Shown: positions 1 through 10,857, counted from the first letter of the stretch. The stretch: DNA of 64,000 nt from Pseudomonadota bacterium (GCA_021826225.1 JAKBAV010000004.1:18649-82648), one strand, 5' to 3'. Notes: generated by a model not told the origin, from the letters alone. Numbers and translations: made by a program.

Positions 1-1163
1 TCGTGGGCGTGGGCGCGGCGCGGGTGCGCGACCTGTTCGTGCAGGCCCGCGCCCAGGCCCCGGCCATCATCTTCATCGACGAGCTGGACGCGCTGGGCCG
101 CGCCCGCAACGCGGCGATGCCAGGCGGCGGCAATGACGAGAAAGAGCAGACGCTGAACCAGCTTCTGGCCGAGATGGACGGGTTCGACCCCTCCGCCGGC
201 GTGGTGCTGCTGGCCGCTACCAACCGGCCGGAAATTCTCGATCCGGCCTTGTTGCGGGCCGGGCGCTTCGACCGCCAGGTGCTGGTGGACCGGCCCGACC
301 GCGCCGGGCGCGAGCAGATTTTGCTCCTCCACATGCATAAGGTGAAGCTGGCGCCGGAGGTCTCAGCGGCGGAAATCGCGGCGCTGACACCGGGGTTTAC
401 CGGGGCTGATCTGGCGAATCTGGTGAATGAGGCGGCACTTCTGGCGACGCGGCGCAACGCCGAGGCGGTGACGTTGGACGATTTTTCCAATGCCGTGGAG
501 CGCATCATCGCCGGGCTGGAGAAACACGACCGGCTGCTGGCGCCCAAGGAGCGCGCGGTGGTGGCGCATCATGAGATGGGCCACGCCATCACCGCCATGG
601 CGCTGCCGGATGTCGACAAGGTGCAGAAGATTTCGATCATTCCGCATGGCATCGCGGCACTCGGGTATACCATCCAGCGGCCAACGCAGGATCGCTTCAT
701 CATGAGCCGGAGCGAGTTGCTGGAGCGCATCACGGTGCTGCTCGGCGGACGTGCGGCGGAGTCGCTGATGTTTCCGGATATTTCCACCGGGGCGGCGGAT
801 GATCTGATGCGCGCGACGGATATGGCGCGCGCCATGGTGGTGCGTTACGGCATGGATACGAAACTCGGCCAGGTGACTTATGAGCCGGAGACCTCACATT
901 TTCTCGGCGGCGGACAGGAGTTTCGGCCGCGCCAGTATAGCGAGCAGACGGCGGCGGCGATCGATGGGGCGATCCGCGAGCTGATCGAGGCGGCGTTCAC
1001 CCGGGCGCGGGCGATATTGCAGGCCAACCTGCCGGCCTTGCGCGCCGGTGCCGCGGAGCTGCTGCGCGACGAGACGATTTCCGGCGAGCGTCTGGCGGCG
1101 GTCGCGGCCACGGTACCGGCCTGGACCGGCAACACCACGGCCCGTCTCAGCGAAGCGGGTTGA
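1..1163 (+). CDS. FtsH-like AAA+ zinc metalloprotease, 5' end outside window
   Basis: Membrane-bound ATP-dependent protease that unfolds and degrades proteins. The window opens inside the AAA+ domain: Walker B region [10 protein letters not shown], the second region of homology ([20 protein letters not shown]) and then the M41 peptidase domain with zinc site HEMGH near residue 192 of the visible part. Most FtsH proteins have HEAGH, so the Ala-to-Met change is a mild variation that keeps both His and the Glu. The C-terminal tail is short and has no low-complexity extension. The transmembrane N-terminus and Walker A are not visible. It converges on the CoA-transferase gene 20 bp downstream. Family assignment is secure. 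Whether this is the main FtsH or a paralog cannot be told from here. Confidence 0.9.
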   Translation, partial: VGVGAARVRDLFVQARAQAPAIIFIDELDALGRARNAAMPGGGNDEKEQTLNQLLAEMDGFDPSAGVVLLAATNRPEILDPALLRAGRFDRQVLVDRPDRAGREQILLLHMHKVKLAPEVSAAEIAALTPGFTGADLANLVNEAALLATRRNAEAVTLDDFSNAVERIIAGLEKHDRLLAPKERAVVAHHEMGHAITAMALPDVDKVQKISIIPHGIAALGYTIQRPTQDRFIMSRSELLERITVLLGGRAAESLMFPDISTGAADDLMRATDMARAMVVRYGMDTKLGQVTYEPETSHFLGGGQEFRPRQYSEQTAAAIDGAIRELIEAAFTRARAILQANLPALRAGAAELLRDETISGERLAAVAATVPAWTGNTTARLSEAG

Positions 1164-1183
1164 ACCGGCATCCGCAAAGCGGG

Positions 1184-2863
<1,680 letters not shown>

Positions 2864-2914
2864 TGTATTGTAACTTGTTGATATAAAACAAATCTTTAGG
2901 TAATTGAAAGTATA

Positions 2915-2979
2915 TGTGTAAGAAAATGTGTAATTTTAGCCATTTCTAAGCGATTTCGTGATTATTACGATTTGTGTAA
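2915..2979 (+). promoter_or_regulatory. Three TGTGTAA repeats at the left end (candidate integrase arm sites)
   Basis: TGTGTAA occurs at 2915-2921, 2927-2933 and 2973-2979, in the same orientation, 52 to 110 bp inside the left core. The same heptamer occurs twice inside the right end (13845 and 13856). Arm-type sites placed as short direct repeats on both sides of the core are typical of lambda-like integrases. The assignment is inference from position and repetition. The rest of the gene-free stretch 2693-3287 holds only the tRNA fragment, AT-rich DNA to about 3010 and then GC-richer DNA in which I see no gene. Confidence 0.5.
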
Positions 2980-3287
2980 ATTATTGTTTTCATAAAGAAT
3001 TTTTTAAAGCGCGGTCTTAGGCGTCCTCGCTCCAGCGCCTCGAATCAGATCGTTACGAACACGGTTGTATCGGGTGCTGGGCACCGTGCCGGGGTGCTCG
3101 GCCTGATGGTAAAAATCATTCGACATCCTCCTGTTCTCCCGATCACGACGGGCGCAACGGGGCGGAGCGGGATCGGCAGGGCGCAATAGGCTGCCGCCGT
3201 ACTCATTCCTGTCCAATCTCGGCAAATTCGAAAGTGCACAATCAATTTATCCTTGTAAAATTGGAATTATAAGCCGATATTGCTAGC

Positions 3288-4454
3288 ATGATTGAACGCC
3301 ACATAAAGCAAAAGCTTCTCGAAGCAATCGGTGACGCCCCTGCCGTCGCCCTACTCGGGCCGCGTCAGGTCGGCAAGACCACGCTCGCGCAAGAAATCGG
3401 CGATACGCGCCCCTCTATATATCTTGACCTTGAGAGCGCTGCGGACCGCGCCAAGCTCGCCGACCCGGAAGCCTACCTCGCCAGCCACGAAGATGAACTG
3501 GTGATTCTTGACGAGGTACATAGGGCGCCAGAGCTCTTTCAAAGCTTGCGCGGTCTCATCGACCGCGGACGGCGCAAAGGGAAAACCGCGGGTCGTTTTT
3601 TGCTCCTGGGTTCGGCCTCGGTTGATCTGCTTCAGCAATCAGGGGAAAGCCTGGCCGGGCGGATTTCCTATTTGGAGCTGGGACCGTTTGATGCGCTGGA
3701 AGTTCCTGCCAGTGACCTGGAAACCTTATGGGCGCGCGGCGGATTTCCATCGAGCTTTCTGGCATCAAGCGATGCGGCCAGCTTCCGCTGGCGCCAGGAT
3801 TTTATCCGCACATATTTGGAGCGCGACATTCCGCAATTCGGCCCGCGCCTTCCGGCGGAAACGCTGCGGCGGTTATGGACAATGCTTGCCCATAACCAAA
3901 GTGAACTGCTTAACGCCGCAAATTTAGCCCGTGCACTCGCGATCGATAACAAGACGGTCACCCGCTATCTTGATTTGCTGGTCGATCTGCTTCTGGTGCG
4001 CCGCTTGCAGCCTTGGCACAGCAACGCCGGCAAACGGCTCGTGAAGTCTCCGAAGGTCTATGTACGCGATAGCGGCATCGTCCATGCCCTGCTCCGCCTG
4101 CCAACGCGCGAGGACGTACTCGGGCATCCTGTCGTCGGTGGGAGCTGGGAGGGGTTTGTTATCGAATCATTAGTGGCGGCAGCCCCCGAAGGCACGGACG
4201 CAAGTTTCTACCGGACTTCGGCGGGAGCTGAGATTGATCTGCTTTTGACCTTGCCCGGCGACGTGCTTTGGGCCGTCGAAATTAAACGCGGTTCCGCGCC
4301 CAAGGTAGGGCGCGGTTTTCATCAGGCTTGCGCTGATTTGAAACCGGCAAAAACTTTTGTTGTATATGGCGGTACAGAGCGGTTCCCGCTTGATTTCAGA
4401 ACCGAGGCAATCGGCCTTTCTGAGTTGGCCGCACAATTGTGCACAGCCGGGTGA
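3288..4454 (+). CDS. AAA ATPase with DUF4143-type C-terminal domain
   Basis: 388 aa. Walker A is GPRQVGKTT near residues 24-32 and Walker B is LVILDEVH near residues 70-77. A winged-helix-like segment follows (residues about 200-250). The C-terminal domain has the RDSGIVHALL stretch and a PD-(D/E)xK-like pattern (AEIDLLL, then VEIKRG near residues 312-332). This architecture belongs to a large family of mobile-element ATPases whose cellular role is largely unknown; some are discussed with toxin-antitoxin or defence genes. It is the first gene inside the left end and stands alone. The start is the only ATG that keeps the ATPase N-terminus; no good Shine-Dalgarno is seen. Confidence 0.85.
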   Translation: MIERHIKQKLLEAIGDAPAVALLGPRQVGKTTLAQEIGDTRPSIYLDLESAADRAKLADPEAYLASHEDELVILDEVHRAPELFQSLRGLIDRGRRKGKTAGRFLLLGSASVDLLQQSGESLAGRISYLELGPFDALEVPASDLETLWARGGFPSSFLASSDAASFRWRQDFIRTYLERDIPQFGPRLPAETLRRLWTMLAHNQSELLNAANLARALAIDNKTVTRYLDLLVDLLLVRRLQPWHSNAGKRLVKSPKVYVRDSGIVHALLRLPTREDVLGHPVVGGSWEGFVIESLVAAAPEGTDASFYRTSAGAEIDLLLTLPGDVLWAVEIKRGSAPKVGRGFHQACADLKPAKTFVVYGGTERFPLDFRTEAIGLSELAAQLCTAG

Positions 4455-4644
4455 TAATTCATCCAGGGAAGGCTGTATTGGTCGCCTGCCGCAAAGGATT
4501 ACCGGGTGTTCTGCTGGCGGCGAAGTCTGACCGTAAGCTGCCTGACCGCTTCCGCAAAACTTATCCTGGAAGCTGACGTGCCGCCGTTGTTGATGGAAGT
4601 TCTAATCTCGATCGGCTAATGTCGAAATTGGGCGGAGGAAAAAC

Positions 4645-5310
4645 ATGCGAATGGACGACTATAGGACGACGCTTGAGGCCCAGGGATGGTGTTCATTGTC
4701 GACATCAGTCTCAATTACCCAAGCCGCGCTCAGCGCCGCCGTTGCCAGTCTGGCGGAGGAATTGGGAGAGATCGTACCCGGGCGAGGGCGCCGGCGCGTC
4801 GAGCAAATCGTCCCGCAAGAAACCCAGGCGGCCTATGCCGGCTCGCTAAGCGAGCAGGTGGGATTCGCACCCATGCCACTCCATACCGACACGGCGCACT
4901 GGACCGTCCCGTGTCGATACATGGTAATGGCATGCGCTGAACCGGGCCCGAAGCCGACCCCTACGATGTTGTTGGACAGTAAAACCGTAGCGCTAGACGC
5001 TCGACAGTCGGCGGCATGCAGCACGGCGGTCTTCCTGGTTCGGAACGGACGGCAATCCTTCTATGGTTCGATCACAGCCCGCGACCGGCCATTCATTCGT
5101 TTTGACCTTGGATGCATGGAACCTCTTTCAGCGGAAGGGGCGGAAGTTGCGGACGCGATTAGTTACCAACAGAACGCTGAAAAGGCCCGCCGCCACAACT
5201 GGCAGCGCGGTGATGTCCTCGTGATTGATAACTGGCGTACGCTCCACGGGCGTGGCGTTGACGATCATACGGCGCCGGGTCGCGTGTTACTGAGGGCGAT
5301 GGTGCGATGA
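4645..5310 (+). CDS. TauD/TfdA-like Fe(II)/2-oxoglutarate dioxygenase
   Basis: 221 aa, shorter than TauD (about 280). Metal triad is visible: H80-x-D82 in PLHTDTAHW and distal H201 in TLHGRG, followed by Arg residues (R213/R217) suited to bind 2-oxoglutarate. The family couples 2-oxoglutarate decarboxylation to oxidation of a substrate, which is unknown here. Strong ribosome site GGAGGAA lies 8 nt before the ATG. Its stop overlaps the next start in ATGA, so translation is probably coupled to the HEPN/zinc-ribbon gene. That pairing on a mobile element suggests a joint function, possibly defence or RNA modification, but this is inference. Usual alternatives are sulfonate or amino acid hydroxylation. 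Confidence 0.75.
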   Translation: MRMDDYRTTLEAQGWCSLSTSVSITQAALSAAVASLAEELGEIVPGRGRRRVEQIVPQETQAAYAGSLSEQVGFAPMPLHTDTAHWTVPCRYMVMACAEPGPKPTPTMLLDSKTVALDARQSAACSTAVFLVRNGRQSFYGSITARDRPFIRFDLGCMEPLSAEGAEVADAISYQQNAEKARRHNWQRGDVLVIDNWRTLHGRGVDDHTAPGRVLLRAMVR

Positions 5311-6251
5311 CAGACCAAACGGTTCCTACCGCGATAAGCAAAGAGGGATTAATGGGGAAATCGCGTGTCTACGTTCAGCGGGCTTTCCGCTCGAAGCAAG
5401 CGAAGGATTTTGACGAATATCAGCTATGGCTATCGCTGGCGCTTGAGTTGCTGGGCAAGGCTGCGCTCGCCAACATCCATTCCAGCCTCGTTGTCGATCC
5501 TACACACTCGACCTCCTTGTTCGCCGCTTCCGGTGTAATTATCAGCACCGACATAAAAACCATTCAGGCTAAAACGCTGTATGAGCGGCTTGGCCATCTG
5601 TCAAAATATTTTGACAAAAGTGTGAAAGATTTCTGCGATGCAATCTCGTTGAGGCGGAATGCCGAGTTGCATTCGGGAGAGCTACCATTCAAGCAGATGC
5701 GGCTTGAAGCATGGGAAGGGAAGTTCTGGCACGCTGCGCAAATTATTCTGGATTTGCTGCAGTCAAATCTCGAGGAATGGTTAGGAGCGGATCGGGCGAA
5801 AGCCCCGATCCAGCTTGTCAACGAAGCAGCTGAGGCACTTCAGGAAGCAGCGAAACTACGAGTTGTTCAAGCGCGCGACCACTTTTTGCAACGCCCCAAA
5901 AAGGAGAGAGACGAAGTTCTATCGCTGTCGAAAAACAAGCATGCATTCCACTATCCTAAAATATTCAAGTTTGTTGGAGAACATGAATGGCCGGTCGATT
6001 GCCCAGCTTGCGCAAGTCGCGCGTTCTTTGCGGGCGATCTTTTCGCTGAAGAGGTTCTCGACGAAAACGCTGGGGAAGGTGGGCTGGAAGAAGAAGTTGA
6101 GAAGAGCTATGGCGCGGAGGAATTTAGGTGCCCGACGTGTAACCTTCACCTCGACAGCCGCGAGGAAATTGAAGCCGCCGGGCTCAATCCGGATTATACG
6201 GAAGTGGAGGTTCGGGAACGTGAGCATGAACCTGAATATGGCAATTGTTGA
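5307..6251 (+). CDS. HEPN-like protein with C-terminal zinc ribbon
   Basis: 314 aa, not matched to a named family. The N-terminal half is helical and contains R117-x4-H122 (RNAELH) in LRRNAELHSGELPF. This is the R-x4-6-H signature of HEPN domains, many of which are ribonucleases in toxin-antitoxin, abortive-infection and CRISPR systems. The C-terminal part has two CPxC knuckles, C232/C235 and C275/C278, separated by an acidic linker, forming a likely zinc ribbon for nucleic-acid or protein binding. The start overlaps the dioxygenase stop (ATGA). GC content is lower than the host. RNase activity is an inference; some HEPN proteins are non-catalytic. Confidence 0.65.
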   Translation: MTDQTVPTAISKEGLMGKSRVYVQRAFRSKQAKDFDEYQLWLSLALELLGKAALANIHSSLVVDPTHSTSLFAASGVIISTDIKTIQAKTLYERLGHLSKYFDKSVKDFCDAISLRRNAELHSGELPFKQMRLEAWEGKFWHAAQIILDLLQSNLEEWLGADRAKAPIQLVNEAAEALQEAAKLRVVQARDHFLQRPKKERDEVLSLSKNKHAFHYPKIFKFVGEHEWPVDCPACASRAFFAGDLFAEEVLDENAGEGGLEEEVEKSYGAEEFRCPTCNLHLDSREEIEAAGLNPDYTEVEVREREHEPEYGNC

Positions 6252-6280
6252 ACCTTAGCGCCCGCTGCGTCAGCAAGTAG

Positions 6281-6306
6281 GGTGCAATGCCACGCGGCAT
6301 TGCACC
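6281..6306. terminator. Perfect 11-bp stem-loop after the dioxygenase/HEPN operon
   Basis: GGTGCAATGCC, loop ACGC, GGCATTGCACC. It lies 30 bp after the HEPN gene stop. No T-run follows, so it may be a weak or factor-dependent terminator or an RNA-stabilising hairpin. Confidence 0.45.
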
Positions 6307-6358
6307 GCGGGCGAGCCGGTGTGGCGGGAAGATTGTTACGTTGGCAAGGAGTTAAACC

Positions 6359-6820
6359 GTGGGTGCACAAGCAACGTCAACCGTCCCAACATGGACATTA
6401 GCAATTCCTATCGTCGCAGCTTTTATAGCGTTTACCGGTGTTGCCCTTACGCTGGTGCTATCTTGGCGAAACGCCAATAGGCAACTAAGATCAGCCCATA
6501 CCCTCAAAATCGCCGAGATGCGACAGGAATGGATCAATTCCCTAAGGGACTCAATGAGCAAATTTCAATCGTATGGAGTAACACCAGGATTATCTCACAC
6601 GAGCGAGAGAGAGTTCTATGAATGCGGAACGCGCATTGAACTTCTAATGAATCCAAAAGACCCAGATTACGAGGAATTGCAAAACTGCCTATATGATTTT
6701 CTTTCCGCAGACGAACTTGTCGACAAATACGGCGCGAACCCACGATTTGTGGCCATTTGCCAACGAATTCTAAAGCGGGAGTGGGACACGCTCAAGCGTG
6801 AGATAGCTTCAGCAGGTTGA
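6359..6820 (+). CDS. Small membrane-anchored hypothetical protein
   Basis: 153 aa starting with GTG, preceded by AAGGAG at a suitable distance. Residues about 12-34 form one transmembrane helix (LAIPIVAAFIAFTGVALTLVL), followed by a charged, mostly helical cytoplasmic part. The latter contains an RQEWINSLRDS segment resembling small proteins of unknown function that sit beside defence or mobile genes. I cannot name a family. Codon use and GC are lower than the host. It follows the HEPN gene by about 110 bp in the same direction and could belong to that unit. 6821-7071 downstream holds no convincing gene. Confidence 0.6.
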   Translation: MGAQATSTVPTWTLAIPIVAAFIAFTGVALTLVLSWRNANRQLRSAHTLKIAEMRQEWINSLRDSMSKFQSYGVTPGLSHTSEREFYECGTRIELLMNPKDPDYEELQNCLYDFLSADELVDKYGANPRFVAICQRILKREWDTLKREIASAG

Positions 6821-7071
6821 AAGTGAGGCGTTATCCTAGGTACGTAGGTGATGTCGGTCAGACCATGTCGTCCCGCGCGTCCTCAAAATGATCCGCCCCT
6901 CTATGCTGATGGATAATGTCCGGATTTTGGGAGCGGGAAAAGAGGCCTGAATGACCGGCATGGGCGCAAAGCTGCGGCTAAATTGTGTCGTTCCGACAAA
7001 ATTGGTGGAATTTGTGATGGATAGCTCATCCAAAATTGCTCAGCACGGCAAGTCAAAAACCAAAAGACCCG

Positions 7072-9204
7072 CTACAGCCTCAACTTTCCTCTCTGCGTCT
7101 GGCCAAGAACCTGAGTCTGCTCTGGCACCTTCGAAGCACGTTCGGCCAGGCGCTGCCAATACTCACCCTCGGTGATGCGCATCGCTCGCTTCGCCATTGT
7201 CAATTCGGTTAGTCGCTCAACAAGTGCCGTGCCGGAGCGGATCATCTGGGCGGCTCGCTCACTGTGCCGGCGCAGCCGCTCAACCAAGGCTGGAAGCCGG
7301 CTTTCCAAAACTCTCATGATCCGGCCGTGCTCAAGCCTCTCAGGTAAGTAGGTCGCCCTGTCCTGGGCCATCTTCCGTTCCTCAATCCGCTGAAATGCCG
7401 CCTGCACGGTCTGTATCGTACCGCGCCGGAGGTCAGCAGCCCGTTCAATCAGAGAAACGGCACTCTCCTTTTCGTCCTGCCGCGAAAGATTGCGCGTCAC
7501 ATTGGCCAGCACGTCGCTCGCCGTAATCTCCCGGCGATCCCCAAGCGGCCGCCGACCGACAATCTCGGCCCGTTCAGCCCCTTCCGAAGTTACAATGAAA
7601 CTTTGCTCGCGGTGACGGCTGCCGCTGGTATAGGCACCAAAAGCCGTCACCAACCGGCTCCCGCTTGGCATTGCATGAATATGTTCCGTGACGGTAGAGC
7701 CCTGCGCGGTATGCGTGGTCAACGCATCGCCATATGCTTGCGCCGCTTCAGTACCGCTTACCGTCCGCTTGCTAAAATGCGCAGCCACACGCTCAGGTAC
7801 GGCCGCGAGCCGTGCCATTTCCGTGCGCGAATCCAGGGTGATCTCCACACCATGGCGGCGGAGATTATCGGCCAGATAAGCTTGGTATAACGCACCCCAT
7901 TCGTGGATGCGTCCATCAAGCTGGGCCAGATCGAGGCCGCCCACGCGCCCGCTTTCCGTCTGCACCACATTGAATACCGCGACATGGGTATGGACCTGCA
8001 TATCGCCTGGCACGCGCCCATCACTGCCGATGACGCTGTGCAGTTCAGTCGCCTCACACCCCTGTTCATCGCGCGTGACAACGGCGACGGTCGGCCGCGC
8101 CGCATAATGGTCGAATGAAACCCAGCCTATTGAGCCAGGCTCGTACCCATCCTTCCCGCCCTTACCCATTCGCGCCCGCCCAATCTCCTTCTCGATAATG
8201 CCCATAACGCTTTCGATCGCATCGCTATGCGCCTGGTGCATCATGGCGCGCTCAGCATTCGTCGGCGCAAATGCCCAAGCCACGGAGAGAGATTTTGGCG
8301 CTGAGAATGTAAGGTCGATATATCCGATCCGGGATTTTGAGGCTTCGAGCAGCGTCATATAGGCGCGGTCGGACAGGACACGGCCGTCGGCCAAGCGGCC
8401 GGAAAGAATGTTTTTACGCTCCTCGGCCGAAAGCTCCCGTTTCTTGGAGTCAAGCGCTGTCTCCAGGCGTTTTACCGCGGCGGTTGCTGCTATCTCCGGC
8501 AAAACTTCACCATTGGCTGTCCGTCCCGAGAGCATATGCTCAAGCTGCTCCTGGTTTGGCTTTTGGTCGCCTTTCAGGCCAAAAATCTGGTTCAAACTTT
8601 GAGTGCCGGCCTGTATCTGCTTGCCAGCAATCACGCGGCCATCCGCACGCTGGCCATTTAACAGGAAAGCCACCTCGCTCGGCGTAAGCCCTCTGTTGGG
8701 CACGATACCGAGACGGTGTGCAAGAACGGGATTTATACCCCGACGCGGCGTCGCCAACGCACTGCTATAATCGCGCGCTGCCATGGCATCATTGATCGCG
8801 ACATCAAGCCGATCAATCGCAACGGGATTTCCCAACCTGGTCAGGCTGGCCATGGCTTCGTCACGCGCAACGAGGCCGGCTCCCGCGAATGCAGCTACCG
8901 CCCGTAATTCAAGCGCGCCGGCGCGAAGCACGGAGCCGTCCGCAGCAAGGACGCTTTCACCTAAACGCGCCACTTCAATTTTCACGAGTTCGTCGAGTGC
9001 GTCGCCGCCTGGTAAAATCCCCTTCACGGCGAGACGGTTATAGCGGCTATATGCCGCCTCTGCCTGCGTGGGCGGCGTCATGCCCTGTTCATAATATTCC
9101 GCCATCACCGCCATCTCGGGCGACAAGGTTTGCTGCAGAAGGTGCTCGGCCATATTGCGGGCCGCACGCGGGGCTCCCGCGGCACCGGTGCGATATGTCA
9201 GCAT
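7072..9204 (-). CDS. MobF (TrwC/TraI)-type relaxase without helicase domain
   Basis: 710 aa. The relaxase core is recognisable: DLTFSAPKSLSVAWA near residues 297-311 and the metal-binding VHTHVAVFN (H405, H407). Such enzymes nick the transfer origin and pilot single-stranded DNA during conjugation. Classical MobF proteins of about 1000 aa or more carry a C-terminal helicase; here only a short Arg-rich helical tail follows. The first 290 residues are unusual and include at least three copies of a short motif with consensus L-x-G-x-x-A-x-G-x-V, near residues 181, 226 and 268. Start ATG lies one base after the stop of the 44-aa gene upstream. Whether it is still active or a reduced mobilization relaxase is open. 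Confidence 0.8.
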   Translation of the reverse strand: MLTYRTGAAGAPRAARNMAEHLLQQTLSPEMAVMAEYYEQGMTPPTQAEAAYSRYNRLAVKGILPGGDALDELVKIEVARLGESVLAADGSVLRAGALELRAVAAFAGAGLVARDEAMASLTRLGNPVAIDRLDVAINDAMAARDYSSALATPRRGINPVLAHRLGIVPNRGLTPSEVAFLLNGQRADGRVIAGKQIQAGTQSLNQIFGLKGDQKPNQEQLEHMLSGRTANGEVLPEIAATAAVKRLETALDSKKRELSAEERKNILSGRLADGRVLSDRAYMTLLEASKSRIGYIDLTFSAPKSLSVAWAFAPTNAERAMMHQAHSDAIESVMGIIEKEIGRARMGKGGKDGYEPGSIGWVSFDHYAARPTVAVVTRDEQGCEATELHSVIGSDGRVPGDMQVHTHVAVFNVVQTESGRVGGLDLAQLDGRIHEWGALYQAYLADNLRRHGVEITLDSRTEMARLAAVPERVAAHFSKRTVSGTEAAQAYGDALTTHTAQGSTVTEHIHAMPSGSRLVTAFGAYTSGSRHREQSFIVTSEGAERAEIVGRRPLGDRREITASDVLANVTRNLSRQDEKESAVSLIERAADLRRGTIQTVQAAFQRIEERKMAQDRATYLPERLEHGRIMRVLESRLPALVERLRRHSERAAQMIRSGTALVERLTELTMAKRAMRITEGEYWQRLAERASKVPEQTQVLGQTQRGKLRL

Positions 9205-9205
9205 C

Positions 9206-9340
9206 TCAGGACGCTCTGCGCATGATGCGGCCCGTTAACAGCGCTGCACCGGCCAACAACACCTCCATCACGTCACGCGAGCTAACAGGATGCACAGTGA
9301 GATGAAAAATGATACGATCGGCACATTGAGACTTGGCCAT
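9206..9340 (-). CDS. 44-aa protein upstream of and coupled to the relaxase
   Basis: Short open frame beginning MAKSQCADRIIFHLTVHP. A strong ribosome site (GGAGGAAT) lies directly before its ATG. Its stop TGA is separated by one base from the relaxase ATG, a typical translational-coupling arrangement. The product has a hydrophobic helix (VMEVLLAGAALL) and a basic end. I do not recognise a family. It may be a leader or a small transfer protein. Confidence 0.5.
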   Translation of the reverse strand: MAKSQCADRIIFHLTVHPVSSRDVMEVLLAGAALLTGRIMRRAS

Positions 9341-9618
9341 AGATTCCTCCTGGCGATCTGCAATCTTAAAACGCTATCCTGCGGCTCATCTTAGTCATGA
9401 GATCAGGGCCATCGCAACACGACATTCGGCGGGAAAGGGAGCTTCCGAAGGGTGCCTTGGTCTGTGGCAAAAATCCAAAATACAAACACGATTGACGCAG
9501 GTATTATTCTCAGAAAAAATCTCAGAACAAACCCAAGACTTGTCCACTGAACAAACCCTCGAAAAGTCTTCGGAAGAATCCACTGAACTATGTTAATGAA
9601 ATTGAACCGGCCAATAAA
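9341..9618. other. Non-coding region with short direct repeats, candidate origin of transfer
   Basis: 278 bp between the relaxase unit and the next gene, more AT-rich than its surroundings. It contains pairs of short direct repeats: GAACAAACCC at about 9526 and 9552, CCACTGAAC at about 9544 and 9579, and TCTCAGAA at about 9508 and 9521. Complementary CTTCCGAAG-like pieces occur at about 9440 and 9568. Origins of transfer usually lie next to the relaxase gene and carry such repeats. No nick consensus could be identified, so this is a positional guess. Confidence 0.3.
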
Positions 9619-10113
9619 TTAATTTTCTTTTGGACGCGCCTTGCGGTAGCCCGTTCTGGATAAAAACCGACCGGCGGCGGTCCCGAATAATTCATCCGTC
9701 TCCCGCCATAGATCGATAAACTCATCTCGCTCTGCACGCGGCATGGCCTCCCACCTGACGGCAAACGCCGCATCCTCGTCGGCCTTTTCGGCGTCGTGTT
9801 TGGCTTTCCATTTCGCGAGTTCGGCTTTTTGCTCGACAGAGGGATTTCTGCGACCACCATAGCGGAATTCGCTAACAGCTTTGGCCAGATTGGGGCCGGT
9901 CCAAGGTTTGCCGGTGCGGTACAAAATCCCCACCTCATTCAACGCCGCCGCCACTGCCGCCCAGCTGAACCGCTCCTCACGGTTCAGCTTCGTAAGTCGA
10001 TCGGCATTGTCGCGTAGCCACGGGGCAAGCTGGCTGCCCGGACGCCAGTTTTCACGTAGCCGATCAGCCAAGGCTGATATTTCTGCGGGGGTGAAGGTGG
10101 CAGGCTTTGGCAT
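9619..10113 (-). CDS. Hypothetical mobilization-associated protein
   Basis: 164 aa from the ATG at 10113, where the sequence begins MPKPATFTPAEISALADRLR. The frame is open 28 codons further but that part looks non-coding. The product is charged and helical, with a segment (SWAAVAAALNEVGILYRTGKPW) that resembles a DNA-binding helix-turn-helix followed by a basic GGRRNPS turn. Similar small proteins are found beside relaxase genes in alphaproteobacterial plasmids, but I cannot name a family with certainty. It could bind the candidate transfer origin next to its 3' end. Confidence 0.55.
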   Translation of the reverse strand: MPKPATFTPAEISALADRLRENWRPGSQLAPWLRDNADRLTKLNREERFSWAAVAAALNEVGILYRTGKPWTGPNLAKAVSEFRYGGRRNPSVEQKAELAKWKAKHDAEKADEDAAFAVRWEAMPRAERDEFIDLWRETDELFGTAAGRFLSRTGYRKARPKEN

Positions 10114-10206
10114 GAGACGTTTTTTATGCCGAAAATCAAAAGCAAGAAAATTAATTCTGTGAATAGTTCTGTGCCCTGTCTCGGTGGCCTGGACCAAAAT
10201 AGCCCC

Positions 10207-10857
10207 TCAGGCAGCAGTCTTTTGCGCCGAGTCATTCATCGCACGCAGTTGCAGGCCATGCAGATAATCCGCCGCCCGCTGGGCGTGGCGCGCCGCCGAA
10301 AAGATGAAGCGCTTATCGTCCTTCAGCACCTTCAGCCAGGTCGCAATATAAGCAGCGTGATCCTCGCTTGTCTCTGGTATGATGCCGAGATCGGCGCATA
10401 GAAACGCGCTGCCCAATTCCGCTACAAGCTCTTCACGCGCATAGCCTTCGTCGCCCCATTTGGCGCGGCCCATATCACGGGACAGGCGTTTCTCGTGCTT
10501 GGTCCAATGCGTCAGCTCATGCGCCAGCGTCGCGGCATAGCTTTCAGCATCCCGGAACGTCTCAAACGGCGGCATCTGCACAAAGTCCGCGCCTTCTGCA
10601 TAATAGGCACGCGCGCCGCCATGCCGAATATCCGCCCCCGTCGCCGCAAAGAAACGATCTGCCGTTTCCAGTCTGTCCATTGGTGTCAGTGCATAAGACT
10701 CAGACTTGGCGCTGTATTGCGTTGGCAAGGCACAATTTGAGGCCGCGCTCATCGAGCTTGTCACGAAACTGCCGGAAGTTGAGCTGGCGGCCATTCGGTC
10801 GTCGCTAGATAAGGCTGTGCCACCGACTGAGGAGGAAATCGCGCCGCCGCCGGCCAT
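10207..10857 (-). CDS. ArdC-like zincin (antirestriction-type) domain, N-terminally truncated
   Basis: From about residue 55 (YALTPMDRLETADRFFAATG) the protein matches the C-terminal metallopeptidase domain of ArdC-like and polyvalent mobile-element proteins. Zinc site HELTHWTKHEKR is visible, and a downstream REELVAELGSAFLC supplies the third ligand Glu. ArdC proteins protect incoming plasmid DNA against restriction. The usual N-terminal ssDNA-binding domain is absent. The first 50 or so residues are low-complexity and read antisense through a fragment of another gene on the plus strand (ends 10879), so the true start may be internal (ATG at about 10681) and the gene is probably a remnant. 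Confidence 0.65.
   Translation of the reverse strand: MAGGGAISSSVGGTALSSDDRMAASSTSGSFVTSSMSAASNCALPTQYSAKSESYALTPMDRLETADRFFAATGADIRHGGARAYYAEGADFVQMPPFETFRDAESYAATLAHELTHWTKHEKRLSRDMGRAKWGDEGYAREELVAELGSAFLCADLGIIPETSEDHAAYIATWLKVLKDDKRFIFSAARHAQRAADYLHGLQLRAMNDSAQKTAA

Noticed and set aside
6951..7175. 74-aa plus-strand frame before the relaxase stop
   Set aside because: Its second half is antisense to the relaxase C-terminus, there is no ribosome site and the sequence has no protein-like pattern.
9333..9596. 87-aa plus-strand frame in the candidate transfer-origin region
   Set aside because: Repeated Ser/Glu/Thr tail comes from the short direct repeats; no ribosome site and no homology pattern.
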